Source: Mesorhizobium sp. M2E.F.Ca.ET.219.01.1.1 (lineage in GTDB: Bacteria; Pseudomonadota; Alphaproteobacteria; Rhizobiales; Rhizobiaceae). From it: 64,000 nucleotides of DNA. Where the stretch lies: the NCBI RefSeq assembly GCF_004016445.2, contig NZ_SADT02000001.1:1283630-1347629 (forward strand). The letters are read 5' to 3'. This document shows, one piece after another, positions 8,911 to 17,959 of this stretch (its first letter is position 1; each line of letters opens with the position of its first letter). Both the position numbers and the translations under genes were made by a program. The notes beneath the pieces were generated by a model. The model worked only from the letters and a program-made list of their open reading frames with translations, was not told the DNA's origin and ran no database searches.

Positions 8911-11226
8911 TTGGCTGTCACCATCACCTCCCTCGTCCTCTTCCTCATCGGTCTCATTCTCGGCGGTGGCGGCATCTGGCTCGTCGCGCTGGGTGGCAGT
9001 TGGTACTACCTGATCGCCGGCCTGGTCTTCCTGATCACCGCCTGGCTGCTCTTCAGGCGCAGGTCGACCTCGCTCTGGCTCTACGCGCTGTTCGTGCTCG
9101 CCACTCTGTGCTGGGCGGTGTGGGAAATCGGCTTCGACTGGTGGCAGCTCGGTCCGCGCGGCGGCGTCATCGTGCTCATCGCCCTGTGGCTTCTGACGCC
9201 GTGGGCAAGGCGCGGCTTGCGCGGTCCCGACGGACGCGCGCCACTGATCCTGGCGGTGCTCGCCTCGCTTGCCGTCGCCGGTTACTCGATGACCGCCGAT
9301 CCGCACGACATCGGCGGCACGCTCGGCACCGAAAAGGTGGCGGCGGCTGCCAACCTCGGTGGCGACATACAGGCAGGCGAGTGGCACTTCTACGGTCGCA
9401 CGCCTTTCGGCCAGCGCTATTCGCCGCTCGACCAGATCACGCCGGACAATGTCGCCAAATTGCAGCCGGCCTGGACCTACCGCACCGGCGACGTGAAAGG
9501 CCCCGACGATGTCGGCGAGACGACCTATCAGGTCACGCCGCTGAAAGTGGGCGATGCGCTCTTCATCTGCACGCCGCATAATTTCGCCATCGCCATCGAT
9601 GCCGCGAGCGGCAAGGAAAAATGGCGCTACGATCCGAAGATCAAGCTCGACCCCAATCGCCAGCACCAGACCTGCCGCGGCGTGTCCTATTATGCCGATG
9701 CCAAGATCGCGGTCGGCCAACCATGCGCGCAGCGCGTCTATCTGCCGACGTCGGACGCTCGCCTGATCGCGCTCGACGCCGCGAACGGGCAGGTCTGTCC
9801 GTCCTTCGCCGAGGGGGGCACGCTGAACCTGATGGCCAACATGCCCTATCCGAAGTCGGGCTATTACTATTCGACATCGGCGCCGCTGATCGTCGGCGGC
9901 AAGATCATCGTCGGCGGCGCGGTCAACGACAATTACTCGACCGAGGAGCCGTCGGGCGTCATCCGCGCCTTCGACGTCGACACAGGCGCGCTGCTGTGGA
10001 ACTGGGATTCCGGCAATCCGGATGTGACGACGCCGCTGCCTGCCGGGCAAACGTACACCCACAACTCGCCCAACATGTGGTCGACCGCAAGCGCCGACGA
10101 GAAGCTGGGACTCCTCTATCTGCCACTGGGCAACCAGACGCCGGACCAGCTCGGCATGGGCCGCAGCGCCAATGTCGAGAAATTCTCCTCCTCGATCACC
10201 GCGCTCGACCTCAACACGGGACAATTGCGCTGGGTGCGGCAGACCGTGCACCACGATCTGTGGGACATGGACGTGCCGGCGCAGCCGTCGCTGGTCGACA
10301 TCACCACAGCGAGCGGCGTGGTGCCGGCGCTGGTCGGGCCGACCAAGCAGGGCGATCTCTATGTGCTCGACCGGCGCACCGGCGAGCCGATCATTCCGGT
10401 GAAGGAAGTGCCGGCGCCCGGCGGGGCAATCGAGGGCGACCAGGCCTCGCCGACGCAGCCGGCCTCCGACCTGTCCTTCAATCCGAAGCCGCTGACCGGC
10501 GCCGACATGTGGGGCATCACCCTATTCGACCAGCTGGCGTGCCGGATCGAATTGAAGAAGCTGCGCTATGAGGGACGTTACACGCCGCCCTCGCTGCAGG
10601 GCTCGCTGATCTATCCCGGCAATTTCGGCGTCTTCAACTGGGGCGGCGTCGCGGTCGACCCGGTGCGGCAGGTGATGTTCGGCATGCCGACCTATCTCGC
10701 CTTTACGTCCAAGCTCATTCCGCGCGCGGACGTGCCGCCGCCGGGCGACAACACCAAGGGCAGCGAGCAGGGTCTGAACCGCAACGAGGGCGCGCCTTAC
10801 GCGGTGGTGATGGGGCCGTTCCTGTCGCCGCTCGGCATTCCCTGCCAGGCGCCGCCCTGGGGCTATGTCGCCGGCGTCGATCTCAAGACGGGAAACATCG
10901 CCTACAAGCACCGCAACGGCACCGTCTACGACATGACGCCACTGCCCTTGCCGCTCAAGGTCGGCGTTCCAGGCATAGGCGGTCCAATGATCACGGCGGG
11001 CGGCGTCGCTTTCCTGAGCGCGGCGGTCGACGACTATCTGCGCGCCTACGACCTCACCACCGGCAGGCAGCTCTGGCGGGCGCGGCTGCCGGCGGGCGGG
11101 CAGTCGACACCGATGACCTACACCGTGGCCGACGGCCGCCAGTTTGTCGTCATCGTCGCCGGCGGCCACGGCTCGGTCGGCACCAAGCCGGGCGACTATG
11201 TGATGGCCTACACGCTGCCCAAGTGA
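8911..11226 (+). CDS. Membrane-bound PQQ-dependent dehydrogenase, glucose/quinate/shikimate family
   Basis: About 771 residues. The N-terminal membrane domain has about five helices (VTITSLVLFLIGLILGG to WLLTPWARRG). The periplasmic beta-propeller begins WHFYGRTPFGQRYSPLDQIT and carries W-motifs such as GKEKWRYDP, GALLWNWDSG and GRQLWRARLPAGGQ. This is the architecture of Gcd/QuiA enzymes that oxidise aldoses or quinate/shikimate and pass electrons to ubiquinone. The TTG at 8911 is chosen because GAAGGAG precedes it with good spacing. No pqq biosynthesis gene is in the window. Glucose dehydrogenase is the simplest guess, but quinate dehydrogenase is not excluded. Confidence 0.9.
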   Translation: MAVTITSLVLFLIGLILGGGGIWLVALGGSWYYLIAGLVFLITAWLLFRRRSTSLWLYALFVLATLCWAVWEIGFDWWQLGPRGGVIVLIALWLLTPWARRGLRGPDGRAPLILAVLASLAVAGYSMTADPHDIGGTLGTEKVAAAANLGGDIQAGEWHFYGRTPFGQRYSPLDQITPDNVAKLQPAWTYRTGDVKGPDDVGETTYQVTPLKVGDALFICTPHNFAIAIDAASGKEKWRYDPKIKLDPNRQHQTCRGVSYYADAKIAVGQPCAQRVYLPTSDARLIALDAANGQVCPSFAEGGTLNLMANMPYPKSGYYYSTSAPLIVGGKIIVGGAVNDNYSTEEPSGVIRAFDVDTGALLWNWDSGNPDVTTPLPAGQTYTHNSPNMWSTASADEKLGLLYLPLGNQTPDQLGMGRSANVEKFSSSITALDLNTGQLRWVRQTVHHDLWDMDVPAQPSLVDITTASGVVPALVGPTKQGDLYVLDRRTGEPIIPVKEVPAPGGAIEGDQASPTQPASDLSFNPKPLTGADMWGITLFDQLACRIELKKLRYEGRYTPPSLQGSLIYPGNFGVFNWGGVAVDPVRQVMFGMPTYLAFTSKLIPRADVPPPGDNTKGSEQGLNRNEGAPYAVVMGPFLSPLGIPCQAPPWGYVAGVDLKTGNIAYKHRNGTVYDMTPLPLPLKVGVPGIGGPMITAGGVAFLSAAVDDYLRAYDLTTGRQLWRARLPAGGQSTPMTYTVADGRQFVVIVAGGHGSVGTKPGDYVMAYTLPK

Positions 11227-11241
11227 GGGAGGCGTCGGGCC

Positions 11242-11679
11242 TCAAAGCCCGAGATGGCCCCGCAGGCTGGGCACCTGGTCCAGCACCTGGTTGGTCAGGT
11301 CGGGACCGGCGGCGGCTTCGGCCTGCTTGATCAAGGTCTCGCCGGCCTGCCGGATTTGCGCCATGTCGAGACCGGACGCCTTGAGGGCGGCGACGCCGTT
11401 GATCAGCGCGCCGGCCTTTTCGCCGAGCACGCCGCCAAGCGCGCCCTGCAGCGACGACAACAGGCCGCCGCCCGAACCGGCCGCCGCGCCGGCAGCCATG
11501 ACGTCATATTTCTGGGCCAGCGCGTCGGCGCCGGGGATCTGGGCGAAGAAGGACGAAACGCTGGTGCCTTCCGCTTCGTGCTCGAGCACGGAAAAGATGG
11601 TGCCGACGACCTTCTCGGTGGTCGGCTCGTCGAGGCCGGCCTTCGAGGAAACGGTGTTGATGATATCCTGGATGTTCAT
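11242..11679 (-). CDS. Hypothetical protein, DUF2267/DUF2780-like
   Basis: 145 residues with no signal peptide: a helical N-terminus (MNIQDIINTVSSKAGLDEPT), then SFFAQIPGADALAQKY, a Gly/Ala-rich middle (GAAAGSGGGLLSSLQGALGG) and a helical C-terminus. The PGADALAQ region resembles small DUF2267/DUF2780 proteins of unknown function. AAGGGGAACG precedes the ATG. It is convergent with the PQQ dehydrogenase (16 bp apart) and divergent from the hydrolase gene. I assign no function. Confidence 0.75.
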   Translation of the reverse strand: MNIQDIINTVSSKAGLDEPTTEKVVGTIFSVLEHEAEGTSVSSFFAQIPGADALAQKYDVMAAGAAAGSGGGLLSSLQGALGGVLGEKAGALINGVAALKASGLDMAQIRQAGETLIKQAEAAAGPDLTNQVLDQVPSLRGHLGL

Positions 11680-11893
11680 GGCGTTCCCCTTTCGTCGATC
11701 GGATCGAAGCTGCGCCAGCAGCTTTTCCTTCCTAATGTGACAGCATCATCAAGGCTTTCGGAAATGACCAAAATGTGATGGGCGAGCTGCGGCTCTCTTG
11801 ATCGTCATCCGGACGTGACTGGACCGCTTGAATCCCTACCCTATCTTGCGGATCACTCTGCCAATCGTCTCCCAGTTCTCGTCGAGGAAAGCC

Positions 11894-12781
11894 ATGACCG
11901 AGCCCGTTGCCAAGCCCGTCATCACGCAGGCGATGATCGACGCCTATGACGAATACACGCATCTGACGCTCGACCGGCGCCGCTTCATGGAGCAGTTGAC
12001 GAGGCTGGCGGGCTCGGGCGCCGCGGCGGCCGCGATCGCCCCGATGCTGGCGGCCAATTCCGCAAAGGCGGCGGTCGTCGCCGAGAATGATAGCCGCGTT
12101 AAGGGCGAGGACATCATCTATCCCGGCTCGAGCGGCGAGATGAAAGCCTACCTGGTCAAGCCGGCCGATCAGTCGGGCAAGCTCGGCGCCGTCATCGTGA
12201 TCCACGAAAACAGAGGTCTCAACCCGCATATCCGCGATGTCGCCCGACGCGTGGCGCTGGAGGGATTCGTGGCGCTGGCGCCGGACTTCCTGTCGCCGCT
12301 TGGCGGCACGCCGTCCGACGAGGACAAGGCGCGCGACATGTTCACCAAGCTCGATGCCGCCCAGGTCGCGGCGGACGGCGTGGCGACGGTCGCCTATCTC
12401 AAGAGCCTCAAGGATGGTAACGGCAAGGTCGGGGCGGTCGGTTTCTGCTGGGGCGGCGGCGCGGTGAACCAGCTCGCCGTCCATGCGCCCGATCTCGGCG
12501 CCGGCGTCGCCTACTACGGCATGCAGCCAAAGGCTGAGGATGCTGCGAAGATCAAGGCGCCGCTGCTCCTTCACTATGCCGGTCTCGACAGCCGGACCAA
12601 TGCCGGCATCGATGCCTACAAGAAAGCGCTCGACGCCGCGCATGTCGAATACAAGGTCTATGTCTATGAGGGCGCCAACCACGCCTTCAACAACGACACC
12701 TCGGCCGCGCGCTATGACAAGAAAGCCGCCGACCTCGCCTGGGGCCGGACGGTCGCTTTCCTGAAGGAGAAGCTTGCCTGA
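11894..12781 (+). CDS. Dienelactone hydrolase family protein with Tat-type signal
   Basis: About 295 residues. The N-terminus has a twin-arginine pattern (DRRRFMEQLTRLAGSG) and a hydrophobic stretch ending ANSAKA, so it is probably exported. The alpha/beta-hydrolase part has IVIHENRGLNPHIRDVARR, the nucleophile elbow GFCWGGG (Cys as in dienelactone hydrolase), the acid in YAGLDSRTNAG and the His in GANHAFNND. The ATG at 11894 is preferred; the reading frame also extends upstream to 11828. The family cleaves lactones and esters. The true substrate is unknown and no aromatic catabolic genes are adjacent. Confidence 0.87.
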   Translation: MTEPVAKPVITQAMIDAYDEYTHLTLDRRRFMEQLTRLAGSGAAAAAIAPMLAANSAKAAVVAENDSRVKGEDIIYPGSSGEMKAYLVKPADQSGKLGAVIVIHENRGLNPHIRDVARRVALEGFVALAPDFLSPLGGTPSDEDKARDMFTKLDAAQVAADGVATVAYLKSLKDGNGKVGAVGFCWGGGAVNQLAVHAPDLGAGVAYYGMQPKAEDAAKIKAPLLLHYAGLDSRTNAGIDAYKKALDAAHVEYKVYVYEGANHAFNNDTSAARYDKKAADLAWGRTVAFLKEKLA

Positions 12782-12845
12782 GGCGTGCCGATATTCAGGT
12801 GAGGCAGGCCTGCAAACGACACGCCTCAATGGCAACGTCGATGGA

Positions 12846-13766
12846 CTATTCCAGTGCCGGTTTGTGGAAAGCGACGCCGACGATGACCAGCGCAATGCCG
12901 ATACAGTCGGTGGCGCTCGGCACCTGGCGCAGCACGATGATCCCGATCAATGTTGCCGTGAGCGGAAGAAGCGACAGCATCAGCGCGAAGCTCGCGCGCG
13001 GCAGCCTCGCCATGGCGAGCTGGTCGCAGATATAGGGGATGACCGAGGAGCAGACGCCGACTCCGATCGCCGCGACAAGCAGTTGCGGCGACGAGAAGGC
13101 GGGCAGCGCCTCGCGGAAGCCGATCGGCAGCACGATGAAGAATGCGACCGCCATGGCGGCGCCGAGGCCGGCAATGCCGATGCCGGTCTGGGCAATGCGG
13201 TGGCCGATCACGATATAGCCGACGAACAGGGCGCCGTTGAGAAAAGCCCAGAACAGGCCAAGCGGATCACTCGACCATTTGACGTCGATGAGCAGCAAAG
13301 TGCCGATCACGGCGACAGCCAGCGCGGCAAAGTTGCGCGGGCTGCGCAGGCCGACCAGCGCGACCCCGATCGTGCCGACGAACTCGATCGCCGCCACCAG
13401 AGAGATCGGCAGGCGATCGAGCGCCAGATAGAACGAGCAGTTCATCACCGCAAGGCAGGCGCCGAAGGCCAGCAACAGCAGTCGCTGAGCGCGGTCGGCG
13501 CGCGCGAAGACGCGCCAGGGCCTGGTCAAAGGGGCGAAGATGGGAGCGGCGGTGGCGATGCGCAGCCAAGCCATGCCGAGCACGCCGACCTGATCGAAAA
13601 GCAGCACCGCGAAAGCCGGTCCCAGATAGTGGAACACGGCGCTGACGCAGAACCAGACATGTGGCGGCAGCGCATTGGCCAATCCGCCGAGGGCAAGGAT
13701 AGGGCGCGGGGCGTCGGTTCTGCTGGTGGCGTGGCTTGCAGCGGAAGTTTGCATTTGGTTGATCAT
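12846..13766 (-). CDS. EamA/RhtA-like inner-membrane exporter
   Basis: About 306 residues with ten predicted membrane helices arranged as two EamA repeats, for example FAVLLFDQVGVLGMAWLRIA and LALDRLPISLVAAIEFVGTI. The sequence resembles RhtA, which exports threonine and homoserine. The ATG at 13766 is preferred. A GTG at 13793 would add MHFACDNAR but has no convincing ribosome site. It is divergent from an Lrp/AsnC regulator, a common pairing for amino-acid exporters, which suggests induction by the exported amino acid. Confidence 0.85.
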   Translation of the reverse strand: MINQMQTSAASHATSRTDAPRPILALGGLANALPPHVWFCVSAVFHYLGPAFAVLLFDQVGVLGMAWLRIATAAPIFAPLTRPWRVFARADRAQRLLLLAFGACLAVMNCSFYLALDRLPISLVAAIEFVGTIGVALVGLRSPRNFAALAVAVIGTLLLIDVKWSSDPLGLFWAFLNGALFVGYIVIGHRIAQTGIGIAGLGAAMAVAFFIVLPIGFREALPAFSSPQLLVAAIGVGVCSSVIPYICDQLAMARLPRASFALMLSLLPLTATLIGIIVLRQVPSATDCIGIALVIVGVAFHKPALE

Positions 13767-13854
13767 GCGCGCATTATCGCAGGCGAAATGCACGGTTTAT
13801 ATGTGTGATCAGCGGCCTCTTTGATTTTCTAACTTCCAATGGAAGATAAAGAAA

Positions 13855-14331
13855 TTGAAAAACCTTCGAAATGAAAGTCCCGGCCTGGACGCCGTGGACC
13901 TGAAGATCCTGCGGCTCCTGGAAACGGATGCACGCATCAGCACCGCGGAATTGGCGCGCGCGGTCGGGCTGTCGGCGCCGAGCGTGGCGGAGCGCATCCG
14001 CAAGCTGCAGGAGAACGGCGTGATCGAGGCCTATACGGTCAGGATCAATCCGGCCGCGCTCGGGCTGAAACTGTCGGCCTGGCTGAGGATCAGGCCGGTG
14101 CCGGGGCAGCTTTCGGTGGTGGCGGACATTATTCGCGACCTGCCGGAAATCGCCCAATGCGACCGCGTGACAGGAGAGGACTGTTTCATCGCGCTGGCGC
14201 ATGTGGGCTCGGTCAGCGAACTCGAACGCGTGATCGACCGGATCATTCCCTATGCGATGACCAACACGGCCATCATCCAGTCGTCACCGGTGGAGCCGCG
14301 TTCGCCGCTGGGTGGGTTCAGGCAGAAGTGA
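13855..14331 (+). CDS. Lrp/AsnC-family transcriptional regulator
   Basis: 158 residues: an N-terminal HTH (VDLKILRLLETDARISTAEL, VGLSAPSVAERIRKLQENGV) followed by the RAM ligand-binding domain (QCDRVTGEDCFIALAHVGS). The start is a TTG at 13855 with GGAAG upstream; the nearby ATG is out of frame. It is divergent from the RhtA-like exporter (88 bp between starts) and probably senses an amino acid and controls that exporter and itself. Confidence 0.9.
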   Translation: MKNLRNESPGLDAVDLKILRLLETDARISTAELARAVGLSAPSVAERIRKLQENGVIEAYTVRINPAALGLKLSAWLRIRPVPGQLSVVADIIRDLPEIAQCDRVTGEDCFIALAHVGSVSELERVIDRIIPYAMTNTAIIQSSPVEPRSPLGGFRQK

Positions 14332-14362
14332 CGGGGTAAGGATGATGGGCGGAGGGGACGAA

Positions 14363-14560
14363 TCAGGCGTGGCCGCGCCGCATGCGCGCCTGGGTCAGGA
14401 TCGCGCGCCAGCGGATCATGTCGAACGGGATCGGCTCGTTGTTGTTGGCGATGTGGAAGATCTCGTTGTTGACGTTCTTCAGCGATCGCCAGAAATCATA
14501 GTCGGTGATGCGTGGATCGGCCGCCAAGCGCTCCACCTCGACCTTGATGTCGGTTTTCAT
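14363..14560 (-). CDS. Small hypothetical protein
   Basis: 65 residues from an ATG at 14560 with GCGAGGACA upstream. It is rich in charged and aromatic residues (ERLAADPRITDYDFWRSLKN, EIFHIANNNEPIPFDMIRW). The periodicity suggests a compact helical cytoplasmic protein. No domain is recognised. The reading frame also extends upstream to 14653, but that part has no good start signal. Confidence 0.6.
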   Translation of the reverse strand: MKTDIKVEVERLAADPRITDYDFWRSLKNVNNEIFHIANNNEPIPFDMIRWRAILTQARMRRGHA

Positions 14561-14706
14561 GCACTGTCCTCGCACCGCATTCCGCCAGCCGCCCGCGCGC
14601 AAACCCGGTACGGCGGTTTTCAAACGCGCCACTGAGTCGTTCAACGGACTCAAGCGGGTTGTTCACGTTAAAACCTTGGTAAGGTTAACGCCGGCGGTGA
14701 GGTGCT

Positions 14707-15192
14707 TCAAGCGCTCTTGCGTTTGATGCCGATCGAGCGGCCGGCGCGTTCCGGCATTGGCAGCGCGGCATGGGCGGCGCGCATGGCGTCCACCTTGGCC
14801 ATCACGTCGGCGGGGAAGGGCGCGACCCGCGGTCCGGCCATGTCGACATGCAGCGCAAGCTGCTCGGAGGTCGCCGCCAACCAGCCGTCGACATGGCGGA
14901 TTTCCTGATAGGCTCTGAGCCGCTTCTCATCGTGGTCGATGAGCTGGAACGAGACCTTCACCTTGTGGTCGAGATGCAGCTCCTGAACATAGCAGACATG
15001 GACTTCCGCCGTGTAGATGGTGAGGCGCCGATCCTTTGCGTAGTTCGGCCCCATGCCCATCATCTCGAAGGCCACATCCGAACAGCGGTCGAACAGGACA
15101 TTGTAATAGGCCATGTTGAGATGGCCGTTATAGTCGATCCAGTCCTTCTCGATGGCCATCGGGTCGGAGATGAAGGGGGCGGGGATGGTCAT
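14707..15192 (-). CDS. Hot-dog thioesterase family protein
   Basis: 161 residues with the 4HBT-like opening DWIDYNGHLNMAYYNVLFDR, where the N-G-H motif is the active-site region of acyl-CoA thioesterases, followed by TAEVHVCYVQELHLDHKV. It resembles thioesterases linked to carnitine metabolism (betainyl-CoA thioesterase), but no carnitine genes adjoin it, so the substrate is open. The ATG at 15192 has GAGGAAA upstream and is preferred to a further start at 15255. It is divergent from the FAD-linked oxidase. Confidence 0.83.
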   Translation of the reverse strand: MTIPAPFISDPMAIEKDWIDYNGHLNMAYYNVLFDRCSDVAFEMMGMGPNYAKDRRLTIYTAEVHVCYVQELHLDHKVKVSFQLIDHDEKRLRAYQEIRHVDGWLAATSEQLALHVDMAGPRVAPFPADVMAKVDAMRAAHAALPMPERAGRSIGIKRKSA

Positions 15193-15251
15193 CTTGGTTT
15201 CCTCGATCGTCGCTGGACAGGGCGTGGCTGGTGAGGTCTCGTTGTTCTGGC

Positions 15252-15295
15252 GCAATTCCAGACCGAAAACCGCTTCACACTTTTCCTGGAATTGC
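15252..15295. repeat. Interspersed palindromic element
   Basis: Perfect 10-bp arms GCAATTCCAG (15252-15261) and CTGGAATTGC (15286-15295) flank GACCGAAAACCGCTTCACAC and TTTTC. The right half recurs at 8853-8880. This is the form of an intergenic element scattered through rhizobial genomes. It lies in the divergent region between the thioesterase and FAD-oxidase genes. Confidence 0.8.
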
Positions 15296-15356
15296 TTTAG
15301 GCATCATCCCTAGCTGCTTTACAAGAGTGGCCGCTGGTCCATTCGCGGAGGAATCC

Positions 15357-16772
15357 ATGGCTTTGAGCGACCTCAATCCCGTCGAACGCAACGAGGAAGG
15401 CATCGCCGCGGTGCTCGGCATCCTCAAGCAGCGCCTCGGCGAACGTTTCCAGACCGGCGAGGCGATCCGCGGCCAGCACGCGCACACCACCACCTATATC
15501 CCGACCCAGGCGCCTGACGGCGTCGCCTTCGTCGAGACGACCGAGGAGGTGCAGGAGATCGTGCGCACCTGCGCCGCTCACCGCGTGCCGGTGATCGCCT
15601 TCGGCGTCGGCTCCTCGCTGGAGGGCCACACCAATGCGCCGGGCGGCGGTATTTCCATCGATACGTCGCGCATGAACCGGATACTGTCGGTCAATCCACA
15701 GGACCTCGATTGCACGGTCGAGCCGGGGGTAACGCGCGAGGACCTCAACCGGCACCTGCGCGACACCGGCCTGTTCTTCCCGATCGATCCGGGCGCCAAT
15801 GCCTCGCTGGGCGGCATGGCGGCGACCAGGGCGTCCGGCACCAACGCGGTGCGCTACGGCACGATGCGCGAGAACGTGCTGTCGCTGACCGCCGTCATGG
15901 CCGACGGCGAGACGGTGACGACCGGCAAGCGGCCGAAGAAAAGCTCGGCCGGCTACGACCTGACGCGGCTTCTGGTCGGCTCGGAAGGCACGCTCGGCAT
16001 CATCACCTCGCTGACGCTGAGATTGCAAGGCATTCCGCAGGCGATCTCCGGCGGCGTCTGTCCGTTTCCGAGCCTGGAAGCCGCCTGCAATACGGTGATC
16101 GCGACGATCCAGATGGGCATTCCCGTGGCGCGCATCGAGCTGGTCAACGCGCTGCAGATGCGGGCGATGAAGAATTATTCCAAGCTCGACTATCCGGAAA
16201 GCCCGTGCCTGTTCGTCGAATTCCACGGCAGCGACGCCGGCGTTGCCGAGCAGGCCGAGACCTTCGGCATGATCGCCGAGGAGAATGGCGGCGGGCCGTT
16301 CCTGTGGACCAGCGTTGCGGAGGAGCGGACAAAGCTCTGGAAGGCGCGGCACGACGCTTACTGGTCGTCGCTGACGCTGCGTCCCGGCGCCAAGGGCTTG
16401 TCGACCGATGTCTGCGTGCCGATCTCGCGGCTTGCCGAATGCGTCACCGAAACCGAGGCCGACATCGCCGAGATGGGCCTCATCGCGCCGATCGTCGGCC
16501 ATGCCGGCGACGGCAATTTCCATGTGCTGGTGCTGATGGATGTCGACAACCCGGCCGAGATCGCGCTTGCGGAAAAATTCGTCGCCAGACTCAACATGCG
16601 CGCCATCGCCATGGAAGGAACCTGCACCGGCGAGCACGGCATCGGCCAGGGCAAGGTCGGCTTCCTGCGCCATGAGCTCGGCCATGGCGTCGATGTCATG
16701 CGCACGATCAAGCAGGCGCTCGATCCGCTCAACATCATGAACCCAGGCAAGATCTTGCCGGCGGCGGGGTAA
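15357..16772 (+). CDS. FAD-binding oxidase, D-lactate dehydrogenase (cytochrome)/glycolate oxidase-like
   Basis: 471 residues. The N-terminal PCMH-type FAD domain has VIAFGVGSSLEGHTNAPGGG, GLFFPIDPGANASLGGMAAT and LVGSEGTLGIITSLTLRL. The C-terminal FAD-oxidase domain has GHAGDGNFHVLVLMD and CTGEHGIGQGK, where His and Glu near the flavin are conserved. It resembles D-lactate dehydrogenases of the LDHD/DLD type and GlcD, oxidising a D-2-hydroxyacid to the 2-oxoacid. No glcE or glcF partner adjoins, which favours a stand-alone D-lactate dehydrogenase. The start at 15357 follows GCGGAGGAA. Confidence 0.9.
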   Translation: MALSDLNPVERNEEGIAAVLGILKQRLGERFQTGEAIRGQHAHTTTYIPTQAPDGVAFVETTEEVQEIVRTCAAHRVPVIAFGVGSSLEGHTNAPGGGISIDTSRMNRILSVNPQDLDCTVEPGVTREDLNRHLRDTGLFFPIDPGANASLGGMAATRASGTNAVRYGTMRENVLSLTAVMADGETVTTGKRPKKSSAGYDLTRLLVGSEGTLGIITSLTLRLQGIPQAISGGVCPFPSLEAACNTVIATIQMGIPVARIELVNALQMRAMKNYSKLDYPESPCLFVEFHGSDAGVAEQAETFGMIAEENGGGPFLWTSVAEERTKLWKARHDAYWSSLTLRPGAKGLSTDVCVPISRLAECVTETEADIAEMGLIAPIVGHAGDGNFHVLVLMDVDNPAEIALAEKFVARLNMRAIAMEGTCTGEHGIGQGKVGFLRHELGHGVDVMRTIKQALDPLNIMNPGKILPAAG

Positions 16773-16786
16773 CGCGCCGCGCAGGT

Positions 16787-17755
16787 CTATTCCGCCGCCC
16801 CTTCGACCAGCTTCTGCAGCATCGGCCGCGTCGGCGCGAAGAAGGTCGTGCCGGTATGCGGGATCGAGAAGTCGAGCAGCCTGTCATAGGCGCCCGGCGG
16901 CTCGCCGACATACATGCGCTGCAGCATCTTCTCGATCACCCAGAGATATCGCGTGTAGCCGATGAAATAGGTGCCGAACTCGTTCTGCCCGGGGCGACCG
17001 AACGGCATGTTGTCGCGCAGGATGTCATATTCGTTGCCGGCGTCGTCCTCGATGGTGGCCAAGGACTTGTGCGACTTGCGCGGCTTGTCGTCGTCATCGA
17101 TCTCGATGTTGTCGATCTTGGTGCGGCCGATGATCTCTTCCTGGACATGGGTCGGCGTCTCTTTCCAGGCCGCCATGTCGTGCAGGTATTTCTGCACGAC
17201 GACGTAACTGCCGCCGGCAAAGTCGCCGTCCTCGTCGCCGACCAAAGCAGAGGCGGGCAGGTCGAGGCCGGTCGGATTGGCGGTGCCGTCGACGAAGCCG
17301 AGCAGGTCGCGCGCGTCGAAATAGCGAAAGCCGGATACCTCGTCGACGACCGTCACGCTGCCACCCAGGCTGTTGAGCAGGATGCGCTCGAGCTCGAAGC
17401 ACATGTCGGGCCGCTCGGCGCGGATGTGGAACAGGAGATCACCCGGGGTCGAGGGCGCCGAATGAGCCGCGCCCTCGATCGGCGCGAAGGGTTTCAATTC
17501 GCGCGGGCGCCGGTTCGGCGACAGACGGTTCCAGAGTCCGGCGCCGATGCCGGCGATGCAGGACAGCCGGCCCGACAGGTCGCGGAAGCCGACATTCTTG
17601 ACGAGATCGTCCAGCTCGCTCAGCACCGAGGCAGCGGTCGAAAGCGAGGCCTGGTCGCTCCCGACCGTGACGACGAGGAAAATCGCGGCCGTCGACAGTG
17701 GAGCGTCGACGCTCTGCGCGTCGATCGGCACTCTATCCCAGTTCTTGCCTGACAT
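16787..17755 (-). CDS. DyP-type heme peroxidase
   Basis: 322 residues from the ATG at 17755 (MSGKNWDRVP), with GGAGCG upstream. The dye-decolorising peroxidase signature GFVDGTANP places the catalytic Asp at about residue 156. ILRDNMPFG supplies the distal-Arg region (about 247), and a His at about 229 (KSHKS) is the likely proximal heme ligand. Length and layout match class B (YfeX-like) enzymes. It is probably cytoplasmic, since no signal peptide is seen. It is divergent from the AsmA gene. Confidence 0.92.
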   Translation of the reverse strand: MSGKNWDRVPIDAQSVDAPLSTAAIFLVVTVGSDQASLSTAASVLSELDDLVKNVGFRDLSGRLSCIAGIGAGLWNRLSPNRRPRELKPFAPIEGAAHSAPSTPGDLLFHIRAERPDMCFELERILLNSLGGSVTVVDEVSGFRYFDARDLLGFVDGTANPTGLDLPASALVGDEDGDFAGGSYVVVQKYLHDMAAWKETPTHVQEEIIGRTKIDNIEIDDDDKPRKSHKSLATIEDDAGNEYDILRDNMPFGRPGQNEFGTYFIGYTRYLWVIEKMLQRMYVGEPPGAYDRLLDFSIPHTGTTFFAPTRPMLQKLVEGAAE

Positions 17756-17959
17756 CGGGAACGCTCCATGTTGAATTGAGATGGGGCGGCCGGGACATGA
17801 CCGCTGGGGGCAGGGGTGGTTGGAAAAAAGATACCGCGACCGCAAGCGGTCGTGCAACAGCTGACATTGCCCGGGACTGCGCCCGCCGCCGATGGAATTG
17901 CCTCTTTATCGACACGCGGATGCGGGTAGAGTGCGGCTGACTTTCAACCTGGGAAACAG

